From NCBI GenBank assembly GCA_958450325.1, contig OY288262.1, positions 7,669,142-7,733,141 of the forward strand: DNA of 64,000 nucleotides, given 5' to 3'. This DNA comes from Agrostemma githago. Taxonomy: Eukaryota; Streptophyta; Magnoliopsida; Caryophyllales; Caryophyllaceae. Below, piece by piece: positions 24,391 to 36,930 of the stretch. Every line of letters starts with the position of its first letter. Position 1 is the stretch's first letter. The notes under the pieces were generated by a model. That model worked only from the letters and a program-made list of their open reading frames with translations. It searched no databases and had not been told where the DNA came from. A program made the position numbers and the translations under genes.

Positions 24391-25189
24391 ATAATTGACG
24401 ATTTAGTGGTCAATGCATTATTTTATGTCGTATGTTGTGGTTTAAATTTTTATAATTTATTGTCTTATTGTCCTGTTATTTAAATCCCAGCAATGTTGTT
24501 ATTTACAAGAACAGAATGTCAATTGTCTTCGAAAGTCGTGATGAATTTATCAACTATTTTCATTATTTATCAGACTTCCATAAATTTATTATTCTACCTA
24601 TTGACCAATAATGTAACTACATAAATATATTCCAACATCTAAACACAAATATGAACTGAATTTGATTTGAGTAAATCAGTACCTATAAATCATATCCTTT
24701 TGCCCTTTTTATAGAGTGATAATAATTAATTATTATTTATTATCAGTTTAACAAGATAGGTAACTTACTGCAGTTACTACACAGTGACTACATTGCCTTC
24801 ATTCATCAATCATTTTATATTTTTTTCATTACTTAATAAGTTTTTTTCTTCATGTAAAGGAACCACTACTGTCAATATCAAGTAATTGTCTTCTTTCAGA
24901 GCATAGTTTCTGTTTCGATCAAATTTATCCCTATCCTAGGAAATATATTGTATATGCTTTAACATATCGTCATGGTAAAAGAAGGTACATCAAATAAACG
25001 GAATAAGAATCACAGGGATATTACAACAGATCGTAGAGAAGAATGTATGTCTTCCTATCCTGAATTTTCTTTCTTTTCATGTTAGTTGAGCATTTTAGTA
25101 TAAATCTGTATCATTTAGAATCCATGTTACTTATTTTTATTTCAGAGACCTGTAAGCAGTATTATTATAGTTATAGATTAAGTAATTTT
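24391..25189. other. Gene-free AT-rich Helitron spacer
   Basis: AT-rich sequence following the last recognisable RPA exon. I see no coding sequence or clear repeat. Confidence 0.4.
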
Positions 25190-25365
25190 GTAAACCGAAC
25201 CGGTTCACTTGGGAACCGGACCGGGTCAGTCGTGAACCGGACCGGGTCAGTTGTCACCCAATCCGGTTCAGTCGTGACCCAGTCCGGTTCAGTTGTCAAC
25301 CACTCCAGTTCATTTGAGACCAGGTCCGGTCCACGCATTACTCCGGTCCAGTTCAGGCGTCCCTT
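25190..25365. repeat. 21-bp minisatellite (CCGGTTCAGTCGTGA type)
   Basis: Six or more diverged 21-bp units built on GGTCAGTCGTGAACCGGACC run head to tail. Because the unit is a multiple of three, the reading frame through it (25079-25432) repeats a seven-residue motif such as SVVNRTG and SVVTQSG. Related GGTTCAG motifs recur in the larger units downstream. Real translation is not supported. Confidence 0.8.
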
Positions 25366-25439
25366 TTATTTTGAAAAGAATAATCTATTGGTACAATTTA
25401 ATGACTTAATTTCTTTTATTTACACTTGTTAAAGGATAT

Positions 25440-26925
25440 TTAAGTATACATAATTACTAAAATTATAATTATATAGAATCAACAGTAAGATACTTAAAGT
25501 CCTAACACAGTTTAAATGTTCATAATCTTAGTTTTAAACATAATCTCTGTCCGGTTCAGATGTGAACTAGACTGAACCAGATCTAAATATTTTGTTAGTA
25601 GAATCTGCTAAATTAATTATTAAATTTCTATTTTTTATGTATTTAATTACTAAAATTAAAATTCATATTATATAAAATCAACACATGCAACACAATACTT
25701 AGAGCAAGTTTTATCATGGATACTTTTTTCTCCATATTTTTTCTCCATCACTATTCTCCATCTTTTTTTCTCCATCAAAAAACCCTCAATTACAATGGAT
25801 ACATTTTTTCTCCATCAACTCTCCATAATGGGACTCACATCTTTCACAACTCATTTTTATCTATTTCCCTCACTCATTCTCAATTATCTCTAGTTACAAT
25901 TAACTTCTCGATTACATTCTAATTATACGATTAATTAAATTTAGTACACTGTGAAATTAAAAATTCACGATTTGTTTTTGTTTACTTTGTACGTATTTTC
26001 CCACTTCTAATGGTATTTCTGCTAGATAAAATTGGCGTAAGGTTAAAGCAAAATACGAATTGTACACATTTTTTAGCATATTGATTAACTAAAAATGGAT
26101 TGGGATTATTATTATTATTGTTGTTATTATTATTATTACTCATTTTGTATGTAATAAAAAATTATGTAAAAAATTGTATAGCAATTATCGTATATATATA
26201 CTAAATTGTATGGGGTGGAAGAAAATAGATTCGTTAAAACAGTAAAATAGTCGTTGGAAAATAATTACCCATGACAATTTGGTGGGCACAAATTTCCACA
26301 CACTAAATTCCACACAATTTGGTGCGCACCAAATTCATCAGCCCCCACCAATCTCTCCATGCTGCTCTCCACACCCTTGGAGAATTTTACCTTTCTCCAC
26401 CACCATGGAGAATCTCTCCATCATAAAAAGCATCCCCTTTTCTCCATACACCTCATGGAGAGATTTCTCTCCATGATAAAACTTGCTCTTAAAGTCCTAA
26501 TTTATTGTTTAAGTTGACAATCTTATTTTAAAATTCAAACTCGGTCCGGTTCAGGTATGAACTGGACTGAACCAGATCTAAACATTTTGTTAATAGAATT
26601 TGCTAAAATAATTATTAAATTTTCTTTTTTTTAAAGTATTTAAGTACACATGATTAGTAAAATCATTATTTGTACACAATGAACACATGCAGTAACATTG
26701 TTAAGGTCCTAATATAGTATCGAAGTTGATAAACTTATTTTTTTTGAAAAAAACTCGATCTATTTCAAGTGTTAACTGGAGTAACCCAGATCTAAATTAT
26801 TTGTTAACAAAATCTGTCTGATTCATTTTTTTTTTTTCCATTTTTAAAAGTATTTTAGTAGACATAATTTGTTAAATCATCATTTCCACAAAATCACACA
26901 TGCAGTAACATATCCTAACATGCAT
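25440..26925. repeat. About 230-bp tandem units containing a GGTTCAG...AACCAGATCTAAA core
   Basis: Three units are seen: about 25440-25701, 26489-26700 and 26700-26925. Each holds a GGTTCAG...GAACC core, CAGATCTAAA, a T-rich run, a TATTTAAGTA-like block and CACATGCA. The first and second are separated by the PIF-type MITE at 25702-26488. Copies are diverged by many substitutions. Confidence 0.7.
25702..26488. mobile_element. PIF/Harbinger-type MITE with perfect 19-bp ends
   Basis: The ends GAGCAAGTTTTATCATGGA and its exact reverse complement are flanked by TTA (25699-25701 and 26489-26491). The 787-bp body is rich in CTCCAT motifs on both arms and has an ATT microsatellite near 26109. It lacks coding sequence. 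The perfect ends suggest fairly recent movement. Confidence 0.88.
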
Positions 26926-27321
26926 ATTTTTAAAAAAATTGTTTATAATTAGTACATAGAAAAGAGATTTAATATTATACCTTCGGATTTGCCGGATGAG
27001 TTTATAATTGGTAGCCAGAATATAATTAAACCCAGTTTCCAGTTACAAAACGCTCCATTTGTCGACTTTAGTAACAGACAACCAAGAACATAGAGACAAA
27101 GATACCATGGCTAAACGAAGCAGAAACACGGATGAACTTGCAGTAATACTTGATGATTTACAGATTACTTTCATTTAATCGCCCTCTCTTTCTCTTTGTG
27201 CATAGTTTGGTGGGTTAGCTTCATTTTGCTTAATTACAGAAATCGAGATATATATACAGGAAGGGAAGTATTTCTAGGGTTTTTTGATTTGGGGGAAAAA
27301 AAATTCAAAGTAATTTTTTTA
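26926..27321. other. Spacer with a possible short first exon
   Basis: An ATG at 27106 opens a short basic peptide (MAKRSRNTDELAVILDDL) before a stop. It could be a first exon of the Helitron Rep/helicase transcript, but no splice join is proven. The remainder is AT-rich. Confidence 0.25.
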
Positions 27322-29285
27322 AGGGAAAAGTCTCATGGTACCCTCGAACTATGTCACATTACACATGGTACCCCTGCTTTTAAGTTTGTTCCCATAGTAA
27401 CCTTGAGTTTTATAGTTTAGTTCCCGATTTGACCTTACCCAAATTTCTGTCATGATGCCGTTAAATTATGACCAAAATTAATTATAGTTGTTCCCATGGT
27501 ACCCTTAAATTTTCATAGTTGTTCTCATGGTACCCTTAAGTTTTTCATAGTTGTTCCCATGGTACCCTGAAAGGAAAGCAACGAGTCATTGAAGCAAAGC
27601 AATGACTAGTTTATTGAACTAGCCGTTACACAAGTGCTTATAAATTCACTCCCCTTTCTATTTTGGCAGAAAAAGAACAAATAATTCACACTTACTCACT
27701 CAATCTTTTCACCTCTTTTTTTCACTTGTACAAAAAAAGTGGAAAAAATTGATGTTTCCAGATGATCGAGTTTCAAGGTTATGGTGATGAAGTTTTTCCA
27801 TTTTTTTTGTAGAAGTGAAGAAGGAGCTGAAAAGGTTGAGTAAGTAAGTGTAGATTGTTTGATCTTCTTCTGCCAAAATAGAAAGGGGAATGAATTTATA
27901 ATCACTTGTGTAACAACAAGTTCAATAAACTAATCGTTGCTTTGCTTCAATGAGTCGTTGTTTTTCTTTCAGGGGTACCATGAGAACAACTATGAAAACT
28001 TAAGGGTACCATGGAAACAACTATGAAAACTTAACGGAAATTTCCCGTGGTACCCTCGAACTATGTCACATTACACATGGTACCCTTGCTTTTAAGTTTG
28101 TTCACATGGTAACTTTGAGTTTTATAGTTTAGTTCCCGATTTGCCCTTAGCCAAATTTCTGTCATGACGCCGTTAAATTATGACCAAAATTAACAACTAC
28201 TTTTCTTCAAAAAGAGAGGTGGTCTCTTGGTACCCCTAAGTTTTCATAGTTGTTCCCATGGTACCCTTAATTTTTCATAGTTGTTCCCATAGTACCCTTA
28301 AGTTTTCATAGTTGTTCCCATAGTACCCTTAAGTTTTCATAATTGTTCTTATGGTACCCCCGAAAGAAAAGCAACGACTCAGTGAAGCAAAACAACGATT
28401 AGTTTACTGAACTAGCTGTTACACAAGTGCTTATAAATTCACTCCCCTTTCTATTTTGGCAGAAGAAGATCAAACAATCCACACTTAGTCACTCAACCTT
28501 TTCACCTCCTTCTTTACTTGTACAAAAAAAAAAAGGAAAAATTTCATCACCATAACCTTGAAGCTCGATCATCCAGAAACATCAATTTTTTCCATTTTTT
28601 TGTACAAGTGAAGAAAGAGGTGAGAAGGTTGAGTGAGTAAGTGTGGATTGTTTGTTTTTTTTCTGCCAAAATAGAAAGGGAAGTGATTTTAATTTATAAA
28701 CACTTGTGTAACGGCTAGTTCAGTAAAATAGTCGTTGCTTTGCTTCAATGAGTCATTGTTTTCCTTTCAGGGTACCATGGGAACAACTATGAAAATTTTA
28801 AGGGTACCATGAGAACAACTATGAAAACTTAAGGGTACCATGAGAACAACTATAATTAATTTTGGTCATAATTTAACGGCGTCATCACAGAAATTTGGGT
28901 AAGGTCAAATCGGGAACTATACTATAAAACTCAAGGTTACCATGGGAACAAACTTAAAAGCAGGGGTACCATGTGTAATGTGACATAGTTCGAGGGTACC
29001 ATGGGACTTTTCCCAAAACTTAAAGGTACTATGGGAACAATTACGAAAACTTAAGGGTACCATGGGAACAACTATGAAAAGTTAAGGGTACCATGAGAAC
29101 GCCTCTCTTTTTGAAGAAAAGTATTTGTTAATTTTGGTCATAATTTAACGGCGTCATGATAGATATTTGGGTAAGGGCAAATCGGGAACTAAACTATAAA
29201 ACTCAAGGTTACCATGTGAACAAACTTAAAAGCAGGGGTACCATGTGTAATGTGACATAGTTCAAGGGTACCATGGGAAATTTTC
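27322..29285. mobile_element. Mutator-like foldback element (outer copy)
   Basis: The ends pair as AGGGAAAAGTCTCATGGTACC against GGTACCATGGGAAATTTTC and are flanked by an identical 9-bp duplication ATTTTTTTA (27313-27321 and 29286-29294). Nine bases is the Mutator-type duplication length. Arms contain tandem sub-repeats of about 30 bp built on GGTACCATGGGAACAACTATG. The outer copy is split by an inner copy of the same family. No transposase is seen. Confidence 0.88.
28035..29014. mobile_element. Mutator-like foldback element (inner copy, nested)
   Basis: This 980-bp relative of the surrounding element is flanked by an identical 9-bp duplication AAAACTTAA (28026-28034 and 29015-29023). Removing it together with one duplication rejoins the arm of the outer copy. 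Its centre at about 28590 is the hairpin turn, flanked by TGTACAAGTGAAG-type arms. Confidence 0.85.
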
Positions 29286-29294
29286 ATTTTTTTA

Positions 29295-29950
29295 ATGTTT
29301 TACTGTATACATACAGTAAGGGAAGTAGAGAAGTAAAGGAAGTAGGCGACCCATTTTTTATGACAGGGATGGGTAGGGTTGTAATGAAACCCTAAATCTG
29401 CTATATATAAGTGGGGATGTACCATACTAGGGTTTTGTTTTTTGGGTTGGGTGTCTACTCAGGTATGGGCTGATCACATACAACCCGCATTTGGGCTTTT
29501 ATGACTAGTGTTGAGTTATTTGGGTCACTTAGTTTTGCAGCCCATGTTGTTTGTGGTTGATACAATTTCTTACGATTTTTGCTTTTTTCCGTAATTTGTT
29601 TCCAACTTATTTCCGGAAATTTGTTTTCTGATTTATGTTGCAATTTCCATGAGTTGTATTTTATTGGATTTTGAAATCTAATCACTAAACCTGTTTTACA
29701 TATTTAATTTTACTTTTGTACACCGTTTGCATAATTTTGTGATGTTTATTGTGATTTATTGCTATCTATAGTTTGTTGACTTCAATTTCTATTTATCAGT
29801 ATAATATTCTTTCTTTATGTTGTCTAATAATTTATGTTTCTTTTTTTAATTATTTTCATTTTTCTATTCATTTTGTTATGTTTCGTGCTTCTAGAAACAT
29901 TGTCATTATGCCTTGATTATTTTAAGTTATTTGTTATTTCTCACTTACAG
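29295..29950 (+). promoter_or_regulatory. Possible promoter and first intron of the Helitron Rep/helicase gene
   Basis: A TATATATAAG box lies near 29402-29411, about 540 bp before the first recognisable exon, which starts after TTACAG at 29950. The stretch between is T-rich like a plant intron. Promoter function is an inference from position. Confidence 0.35.
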
Positions 29951-30765
29951 GTGGTCAAAGTAGTTCATCTCTTGCAGAAGATGCTGAATTGATTCACCAG
30001 CGTGCATTGGATGTGTGTGCACCCTTTGTAGATATTACCAATCGTACTATACTCTTCTTCCTTATATATATATCTCTCTCTCTTTGTCTATGTACATTTA
30101 TATACACGTATGCATTTAATTTTATTTGTTTTTTATTATCTGGGATTCCGTTCGAGCATTTTCAATGTGCCATTTTTTAACAGTTATCGATCTCTTCAAT
30201 TGTTAGGACAATCTCCTTCTTCGGGTGTTTGTGCTACACAACAACGCCTTTTGACTCCTACTTCTTATGTTGCTACACCATCATCTATTCTATTATTTGA
30301 ACAACCTGTACTCACCCCGGTACGTACAACAGGCTGCAAAGACAAGAAGGGCTAGAAGAAAGGTTTTGACTGCCCAAAAAAAAAGAGCACGCTCTTTAGT
30401 CGTTGCCTCCCATTTATGTATGTGAAGCCTTTTCTCTTTATATTTTGGCATTTTTTACAATTGGATTTAGACCATTTTCGTAGAAGCATTTTGGTTCTAT
30501 TATTGACCTTCTTGCACTTTGTTTTATTTAAAGTGAACAAGTTTTGCAAGTGATATTCATTTTTTTTGTGAAGGTTCTTCCGAATCAGAAGTTAGTGATT
30601 TGGAACGAGATTTGGATTCTGAGTTTGATGAGGTGGCAACTCAAATGAGTGAGTCTTATCATCTCTCATCTGACACATTGGTGAATGACAATCTTTCTCA
30701 AGGCCACCATTTTGAAGTTGGTTCAGGCAGTGGTGCTGCGGTTTCTGTTGTAGATATTGACGAAG
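29951..30765 (+). pseudogene. N-terminal exons of the Helitron Rep/helicase gene
   Basis: Three plausible exons: 29951-30045 (GQSSSSLAEDAELIHQRALD), 30207-30415 (GQSPSSGVCATQQRLLTP, then basic residues) and 30574-30765 (an acidic stretch SSESEVSDLERDLDSEFDEV ending VVDIDE). The last joins in phase to 36931 (VSRYWDIGDPDYQC), the start of the Helitron N-terminal domain, across a 6.2-kb intron now filled with repeats. The first and second exons are less certain. Confidence 0.55.
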
Positions 30766-31059
30766 GTTTTTATAAATTTAGTACTTTGAACATTGATATA
30801 TATATATATATATACCATCTTAGCCCTTGATTCGATCAATGTTAGATTAATGGACAAGATTTGATCTCATAATTAAGGAAATAACTATAATATCTATCAA
30901 AATATATTTTCTTTCTCTCTCTTCCTTAATTATCTCGGTACAAATTCTCTCTTTCCTATCAAATTTTTAATTACCTCTTTCTTTCACACAACAAGTTTAT
31001 TTAAAATTAAGTTTTTTTTCATCTTCAGCAAAAAATCATCCGTTCCCTACTGCCATTGT

Positions 31060-32225
31060 ACGTATATTACCATGTTACTGCCATAATCCATAAACTATGT
31101 TACTGTAACTCATACGTTGTGTTACTCTAATTCATGAACTGTGTTACTTTAACTCATAAAATCTATTACGTTGCATAGTCTCTTGCAAAAACTGTTACTC
31201 TAACTCATACAATGTGTTACTTTAATTCATGAACTGTGTTACTTTAACTCATAAAATCAGTTACGTTGCATAATAGTCTCTTGCAAAAACAAGAGTTCCA
31301 ATTAACAAAAAGAACAATGTTTGTTTTTATTAAGATACTCGAAAACAAAAAGTGGTACAAGATTCCAACTAAATCAACTCCATTACAATTCCAATGTTTC
31401 ACACTTGTTACTCATAATGTCCTACTTATAATTCTGCTTCTTCTTCATCCTTCTCGTTCTCTCCGTCTTCTTCTTTTTCATCTTCTTCATCATCATCTCA
31501 GAAGCTTTGATTTAATCTCACCACTGCACAATGGAGAAAACTCTCACCCACATCCCTACATCATTCATGTGGATTAAAGTAATAGATAACAAGAGTTAAA
31601 GTAACAGATGAAGTGCATTGAAGTAACATTGAATTAAATTAACAGAGTATGCTTATATACCAGGTATAAAGTAACAAAGGTCAGACATTAAAGTAACAGA
31701 TAGTATGAATTAAAGTAACAGATAATTTTCATTAAAATAACACCAGATATAAGTTAGTGCAAAAAATTCATATAATGATAAAAATGAGAGTATGACATAG
31801 TATCTTACTCTTTGGTATTGTTTCCTATTTTGAAGTCATCACGTCCCATAATTACAGGAAGTAGTATTTTTTTTTTTCTTTTTTTATATGGCGTTACTCT
31901 TTGATATTGTTTCCTATTTTGGTGGCAATCACGTCCCATTATTATAGGAAACAATATATTTTTTTTTTTTTAATATGGCAGTTTCCTAAATTCTTAGGAC
32001 ACTACAATGCACTACAATAACAGATGAAAAACACTAAAGTAACAACTGGAGTGTATTAAAGTAACACGACATATAAAGTAACAGATGGTAGACATTAAAG
32101 TAACAGATGCTCTACACTAAAGTAACAACTGGAGTGTATTAAAGTAACACGACATATAAAGTAACAGATGGTAGACATTAAAGTAACAGATGCTCTACAC
32201 TAAAGTAACGCAATATATGAACTAC
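31060..32225. repeat. GTTAC / GTAAC interspersed tandem motifs
   Basis: From 31060 to 31275 the motif TGTTACTTTAACTCAT recurs every 22-30 bp. From 31577 to 32225 the opposite orientation recurs (TTAAAGTAACAGATG), including an exact 85-bp-scale duplication near 32037-32208. The two halves form a loose inverted arrangement, as in a foldback transposon. Confidence 0.65.
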
Positions 32226-32742
32226 AATAACTCAATATATTGTAAACGTAAAAACTAATAATTGAGTAGCATCTTAATGACTTCCATGGCGATTCCAGTA
32301 TAAATTAAAAAACATATATACTCACTGTTTGTGTGTTCTACGATTTGCATATGAATCTATGATGAATAACACGACCATGAAAACAATATCAACATGAAAA
32401 TTGACGCAAAACATGAATGACACGACCATGAAAACAATATCAACATGAAAATTGACGCAAAACATGAACACAAATTTACGCAAATTAATCAAGATAATGA
32501 ATAAAAATTGACGTAAAACATGAAAACAATATCGAAACTCACAATTCTTATACTCGATGAATTGCTTATCAACAGTTAATGAAGATGTCGCGATCATTGA
32601 ATTCATATTAACGGAATTTCGAGCACAGATTTGATTGAATGAATGAATGAACGTGATGATCGATGGGAGCATTTTTTTAAGGATTTAATGAACCTGCAAC
32701 GTGAATGAATGAATGAGGAATGATTGTGATTATGGAAGTTAT

Positions 32743-35700
32743 TGTAATCCCCTATAATTTCTAATGCAAAACAGTGGCGGAATCACTGTCGAGTTGAGAT
32801 TATATCACACTGATAACTAAATTTATTAAATAAAGGTAAGTCAGTACAACGACCACTTTTTATAAAAGGGCTAAAAATTAAAATCCTCAAAGTGTTAATC
32901 AAAAACCGAAAGCATAAATATTAAATCAGCAGCGCAAGACCAAATGCAGCTCGCTAGCTCACACCACCACCCGGAACATAGAATACCTGTCATGTTATAA
33001 ACATAACAACCACAATTCAGTGGGGAGTAATGACGACGTTCTCCCAGCCATATTACATGACATTAAAGCATAATTACTATTATATCAAAATAGTTCAAAA
33101 TGGAAAACGTTTAAAACGATATATATATATATATAGTAAAAATAATTTAAAATGATTGCCAACCTGCAAGTCAATATCAACCAATAGTAATAACGGCGTT
33201 ATGGATATGAATCAGTGCAACAAAATAGACTTTCACTAGGAGAATACTAAACTAGCTTCGAGAACTTAGTTCAAACAAATCAAACTTCGATCTCTAATCT
33301 AGGCTACTCAACCATGATAGGACGGCGATTTATCAATGCGAGGTCCTAACTTAAGTAAATATGCACACCCGTCCTGGAACACCAAATGTGCCCAGTTCAA
33401 CCCGACGGCGTCTTACATGCGAGGTACGAGCTTAAGGTCAAAATGAACATATACTCCTGGACAAGAACATGCCCAGTTCAACAACCAATGCATCCCGCTC
33501 GAATACACTAGCCTTATAGCTGATGGCAAAACGTATACTCTAGACTTTATTACTCTACCCGTACACTTCTCTTATTCCATAACTCCAAAACAAAGCCATT
33601 ATCGAAATTGAATAGGATTATAGTTTATTCTTCAAAAGAGAAGCCTTTATAAAAATATAAACTTTCTTAAAATAATAATTTCCAAAAGTAGGTAATATTA
33701 TATAAATAGAAATCGATCAAAATAGGAGTTATATAAAATAGTTAATATTAGGCCTCGAGACGTAAACATTATATTTATTATATAAATGTATAATTCATGA
33801 TTAAAATTCAATTAAAGTCAAAATCATAATTATTTTAAAAAGGTTGAAATTTAAGTAATTAAAAGTATTTAAATAACAAATCGACAGATTTTTCAGAATT
33901 GCACTGTCTTACTATAAAATTCGTAATTAAATCATCAAAAATCAAAACAACGTAAGACCAGTGGGGTTGAAAACTTTAGAAACTTATTTACAACTTTTAT
34001 TTCAGAAGAAAATCCAAATTCCAAATAAAACATTGGTTTTTATTCGTACGTTTACAAACTATCAGAATTAGACACCCGATTGTATTTATTTAATAAAAGA
34101 TGTTTAAAAATTGATTTTAAATAAAATCCAATTGGAAATATTAACGAGAGTCTTCATAGTTTCTGTATGTAAATTACCAATATTAAATAAAAAGTTTAAC
34201 ATATATTTCAATTTAGATCTTATCACAACTGACAGAATCGCGGATTAGTTTGACACCTGTTCGTAAACAATTTATAGTGACCAAACTACTTGGAATTAAT
34301 TTACGAAATTAAATAGGTATAAATTAGACTTAAAATAAATAGTAGTCTATTTTCAAAGTTTTCGGAAATAAAATCTTTAAAATAAATTATTAATTCGCAC
34401 AAAAGCACTATCAGATTCTGAAACATGCTGTAACTTTATTAAAAATAATCAAACTTTCAATTTGATAATTCATACTTTAAAAATCACGAAAATTATGAAA
34501 ATAATTATTATATGTATGCTTTAGTCTCGGCCTTATAATACTTTTTAATAATTAAAAGAACGATTTATTTGCAAATCTCGTAAAAACAATTTAAAATAAC
34601 GAAATATGTGAAAATTTACGATTTTAAAGCCTTAGTTATTAAAAACGAGACATACATATATTGTCTAATAGAAATCTAATTTCTATACATGCAACTACAA
34701 CAATAACATCACATAGTACCGAGTAACGTGTCAATGTTACCTTAATCGAGATCCGAATAGGATTATAGTTTATTCTTCAAAAGAGAAGCCTTTATAAAAA
34801 TATAAACTTTCTTAAAATAATAATTTCCAAAAGTAGGTAATATTATATAAATAGAAATCGATCAAAATAGGAGTTATATAAAATAGTTAATATTAGGCCT
34901 CGAGACGTAAACATTATATTTATTATATAAATGTATAATTCATGATTAAAATTCAATTAAAGTCAAAATCATAATTATTTTAAAAAGTTTGAAATTTAAG
35001 TAATTAAAAGTATTTAAATAACAAATCGACAGATTTTTCAGAATTGCACTGTCTTACTATAAAATTCATAATTAAATCATCAAAAATCAAAACAACGTAA
35101 GACCAGTGGGGTTGAAAACTTTAGAAACTTATTTACAACTTTTATTTCAGAATAAAATCCAAATTCCAAATAAAACATTGGTTTTTATTCGTACGTTTAC
35201 AAACTATCAGAATTAGACACCCGATTGTATTTATTTAATAAAAGATGTTTAAAAATTGATTTTAAATAAAATCCAATTGGAAATATTAACGAGAGTCTTC
35301 ATAGTTTCTGTATGTAAATTACCAATATTAAATAAAAAGTTTAACATATATTTCAATTTAGATCTTATCACAACTGACAGAATCACGGATTAGTTTGACA
35401 CCTGTTCGTAAAAAATTTATAGTGACCAAACTACTTGGAATTAATTTACGAAATTAAATAGGTATAAATTAGACTTAAAATAAATAGTAGTCTCTTTTCA
35501 AAGTTTTCGGAAATAAAATCTTTAAAATAAATTATTAATTCGCACAAAAGCACTATCAGATTCTGAAACATGCTGTAACTTTATTAAAAATAATCAAACT
35601 TTCAATTTGATAATTCATACTTTAAAAATCACGAAAATTATGAAATTAATTATTATATGTATGCTTTAGTCTCGGCCTTATAATACTTTTTAATAATTAA

Positions 35701-36520
35701 AAGAACGATTTATTTGCAAATCTTGTAAAAACAATTTAAAATAACGAAATATGTGAAAATTTACGATTTTAAAGCCTTAGTTATTAAAAACGAGACATAC
35801 ATATATTGTCTAATAGAAATCTAATTTCTATACATGCAACTACAACAATAACATCACATAGTACCGAGTAACGTGTCAATGTTACCTTAATCGAGATCCG
35901 AATCGATTAAATAATCATCTTCGTCGGATCTAGCACGATAGCCTACGAAATAATTAAACATATGGTATTAAAACAACATTGAGTGAATAGAAAGGAGAAA
36001 ACGAGATGAAGAACGAATAAGAATAATTAAATTACCCTCGAGATCGGAAAGAATTAGAGACGAATTAGGATCGGATTGATGAACAGAAAGAAAGAAGTTT
36101 AATAGTAGGAAAGATAGAGGAGAAAAGAAACTTGTGTTGTAAATAAAATAGACTATAATGAATGAGAATATAAAGAGAAATTAGGAAGCTAAAAGTTAGG
36201 AATAATCAAGTCACAAGGACTCTTAACTCAACTAGGAAACGAGATGGTTGAGATGGAAAGAACAAGCAACAAATCGATGTGATAAGTTTTCGATTAAAAT
36301 AAATACGAGGATAAGAAGTAAAATAGATAGGATAAAAATAATATGTAGTGTCCGAAAATATTTCTGAAGTCGATAAAAGAAGGTTCGTAAAATAATATAA
36401 GCGTTTACAAAGAAATCGGATTAAAACGCGTTAGAAAATAATTATTGACGAAATATTACAGAGTTACGACATAATCGTAACGGAACATATAACAAAGTTA
36501 GGAAATTTGCGGGTGTTTCA
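32743..36520 (-). mobile_element. Solo LTR (3.8 kb, unassigned family) with an internal tandem duplication
   Basis: On the plus strand it starts TGTAATCCCC and ends GTGTTTCA, flanked by a perfect 5-bp duplication GTTAT (32738-32742 and 36521-36525). On the minus strand it reads TGAAACACCC at its start and has a TATA-like box near 36170-36178 followed by a pyrimidine-rich leader, so minus is the likely sense. No internal region or coding sequence. Without the internal duplication it would be about 2.6 kb, a normal size for a Ty3/gypsy LTR. Confidence 0.78.
33614..35903. repeat. 1,145-bp tandem duplication
   Basis: Copy 1 is 33614-34758 and copy 2 is 34759-35903, with the same length and only about ten visible substitutions. 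GAAT stands at both outer edges and at the junction, so a 4-bp microhomology may have seeded it. It lies wholly within the solo LTR. Confidence 0.95.
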
Positions 36521-36567
36521 GTTATTGTTTCCTAAAATCATGGGAGTTATTTTAGGATACTAAATCT

Positions 36568-36610
<43 letters not shown>

Positions 36611-36713
36611 ACAAAATATTAGGATGCATCTTGTCCATCCATCCTCATCCCATCCAACGGATGGGATGAGGACTTAGGGACTCAACATATATAAGGGAAC
36701 TCATTAGAACCCA

Positions 36714-36770
<57 letters not shown>

Positions 36771-36930
36771 TATATATATGTATGTGTGTGTATATATATA
36801 TAATATATATATATATATATGTATGTGTGTGTATATATGTATTATCCAAATTATTTACGTAAATGTTGTTGTACTATATAATGGAATTCATGTGTTCACT
36901 TACTATTTTTGACTTCCTCATTATTATTAG

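Larger units (their letters stand above)
30766..36930. other. Long repeat-filled intron of the Rep/helicase gene
   Basis: No coding sequence. It holds (TA)n near 30795, repeated GTTAC/GTAAC motifs at 31060-32225, a 56-bp tandem duplication near 32345-32465, a solo LTR (32743-36520), a poly-T run (36573-36606) and CT/TA microsatellites (36716-36840). Weakly similar inverted sequence near 30830-30890 and 36620-36680 (ATGGACAAGAT and its complement) hints that one degenerate transposon spans most of it, but I cannot define its ends. Confidence 0.5.

Noticed and set aside
25190..25365. A CRISPR-like array
   Set aside because: The units run head to tail without unique spacers and diverge like a minisatellite in plant DNA.
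31266..31577. A 103-codon hypothetical protein
   Set aside because: It overlaps motif-repeat DNA, has biased composition and shows no domain, splice context or promoter.
33614..35903. The two 1,145-bp copies as a pair of LTRs
   Set aside because: They abut with no internal region, primer-binding site or terminal TG/CA, and both lie within a larger LTR that has its own 5-bp duplication.
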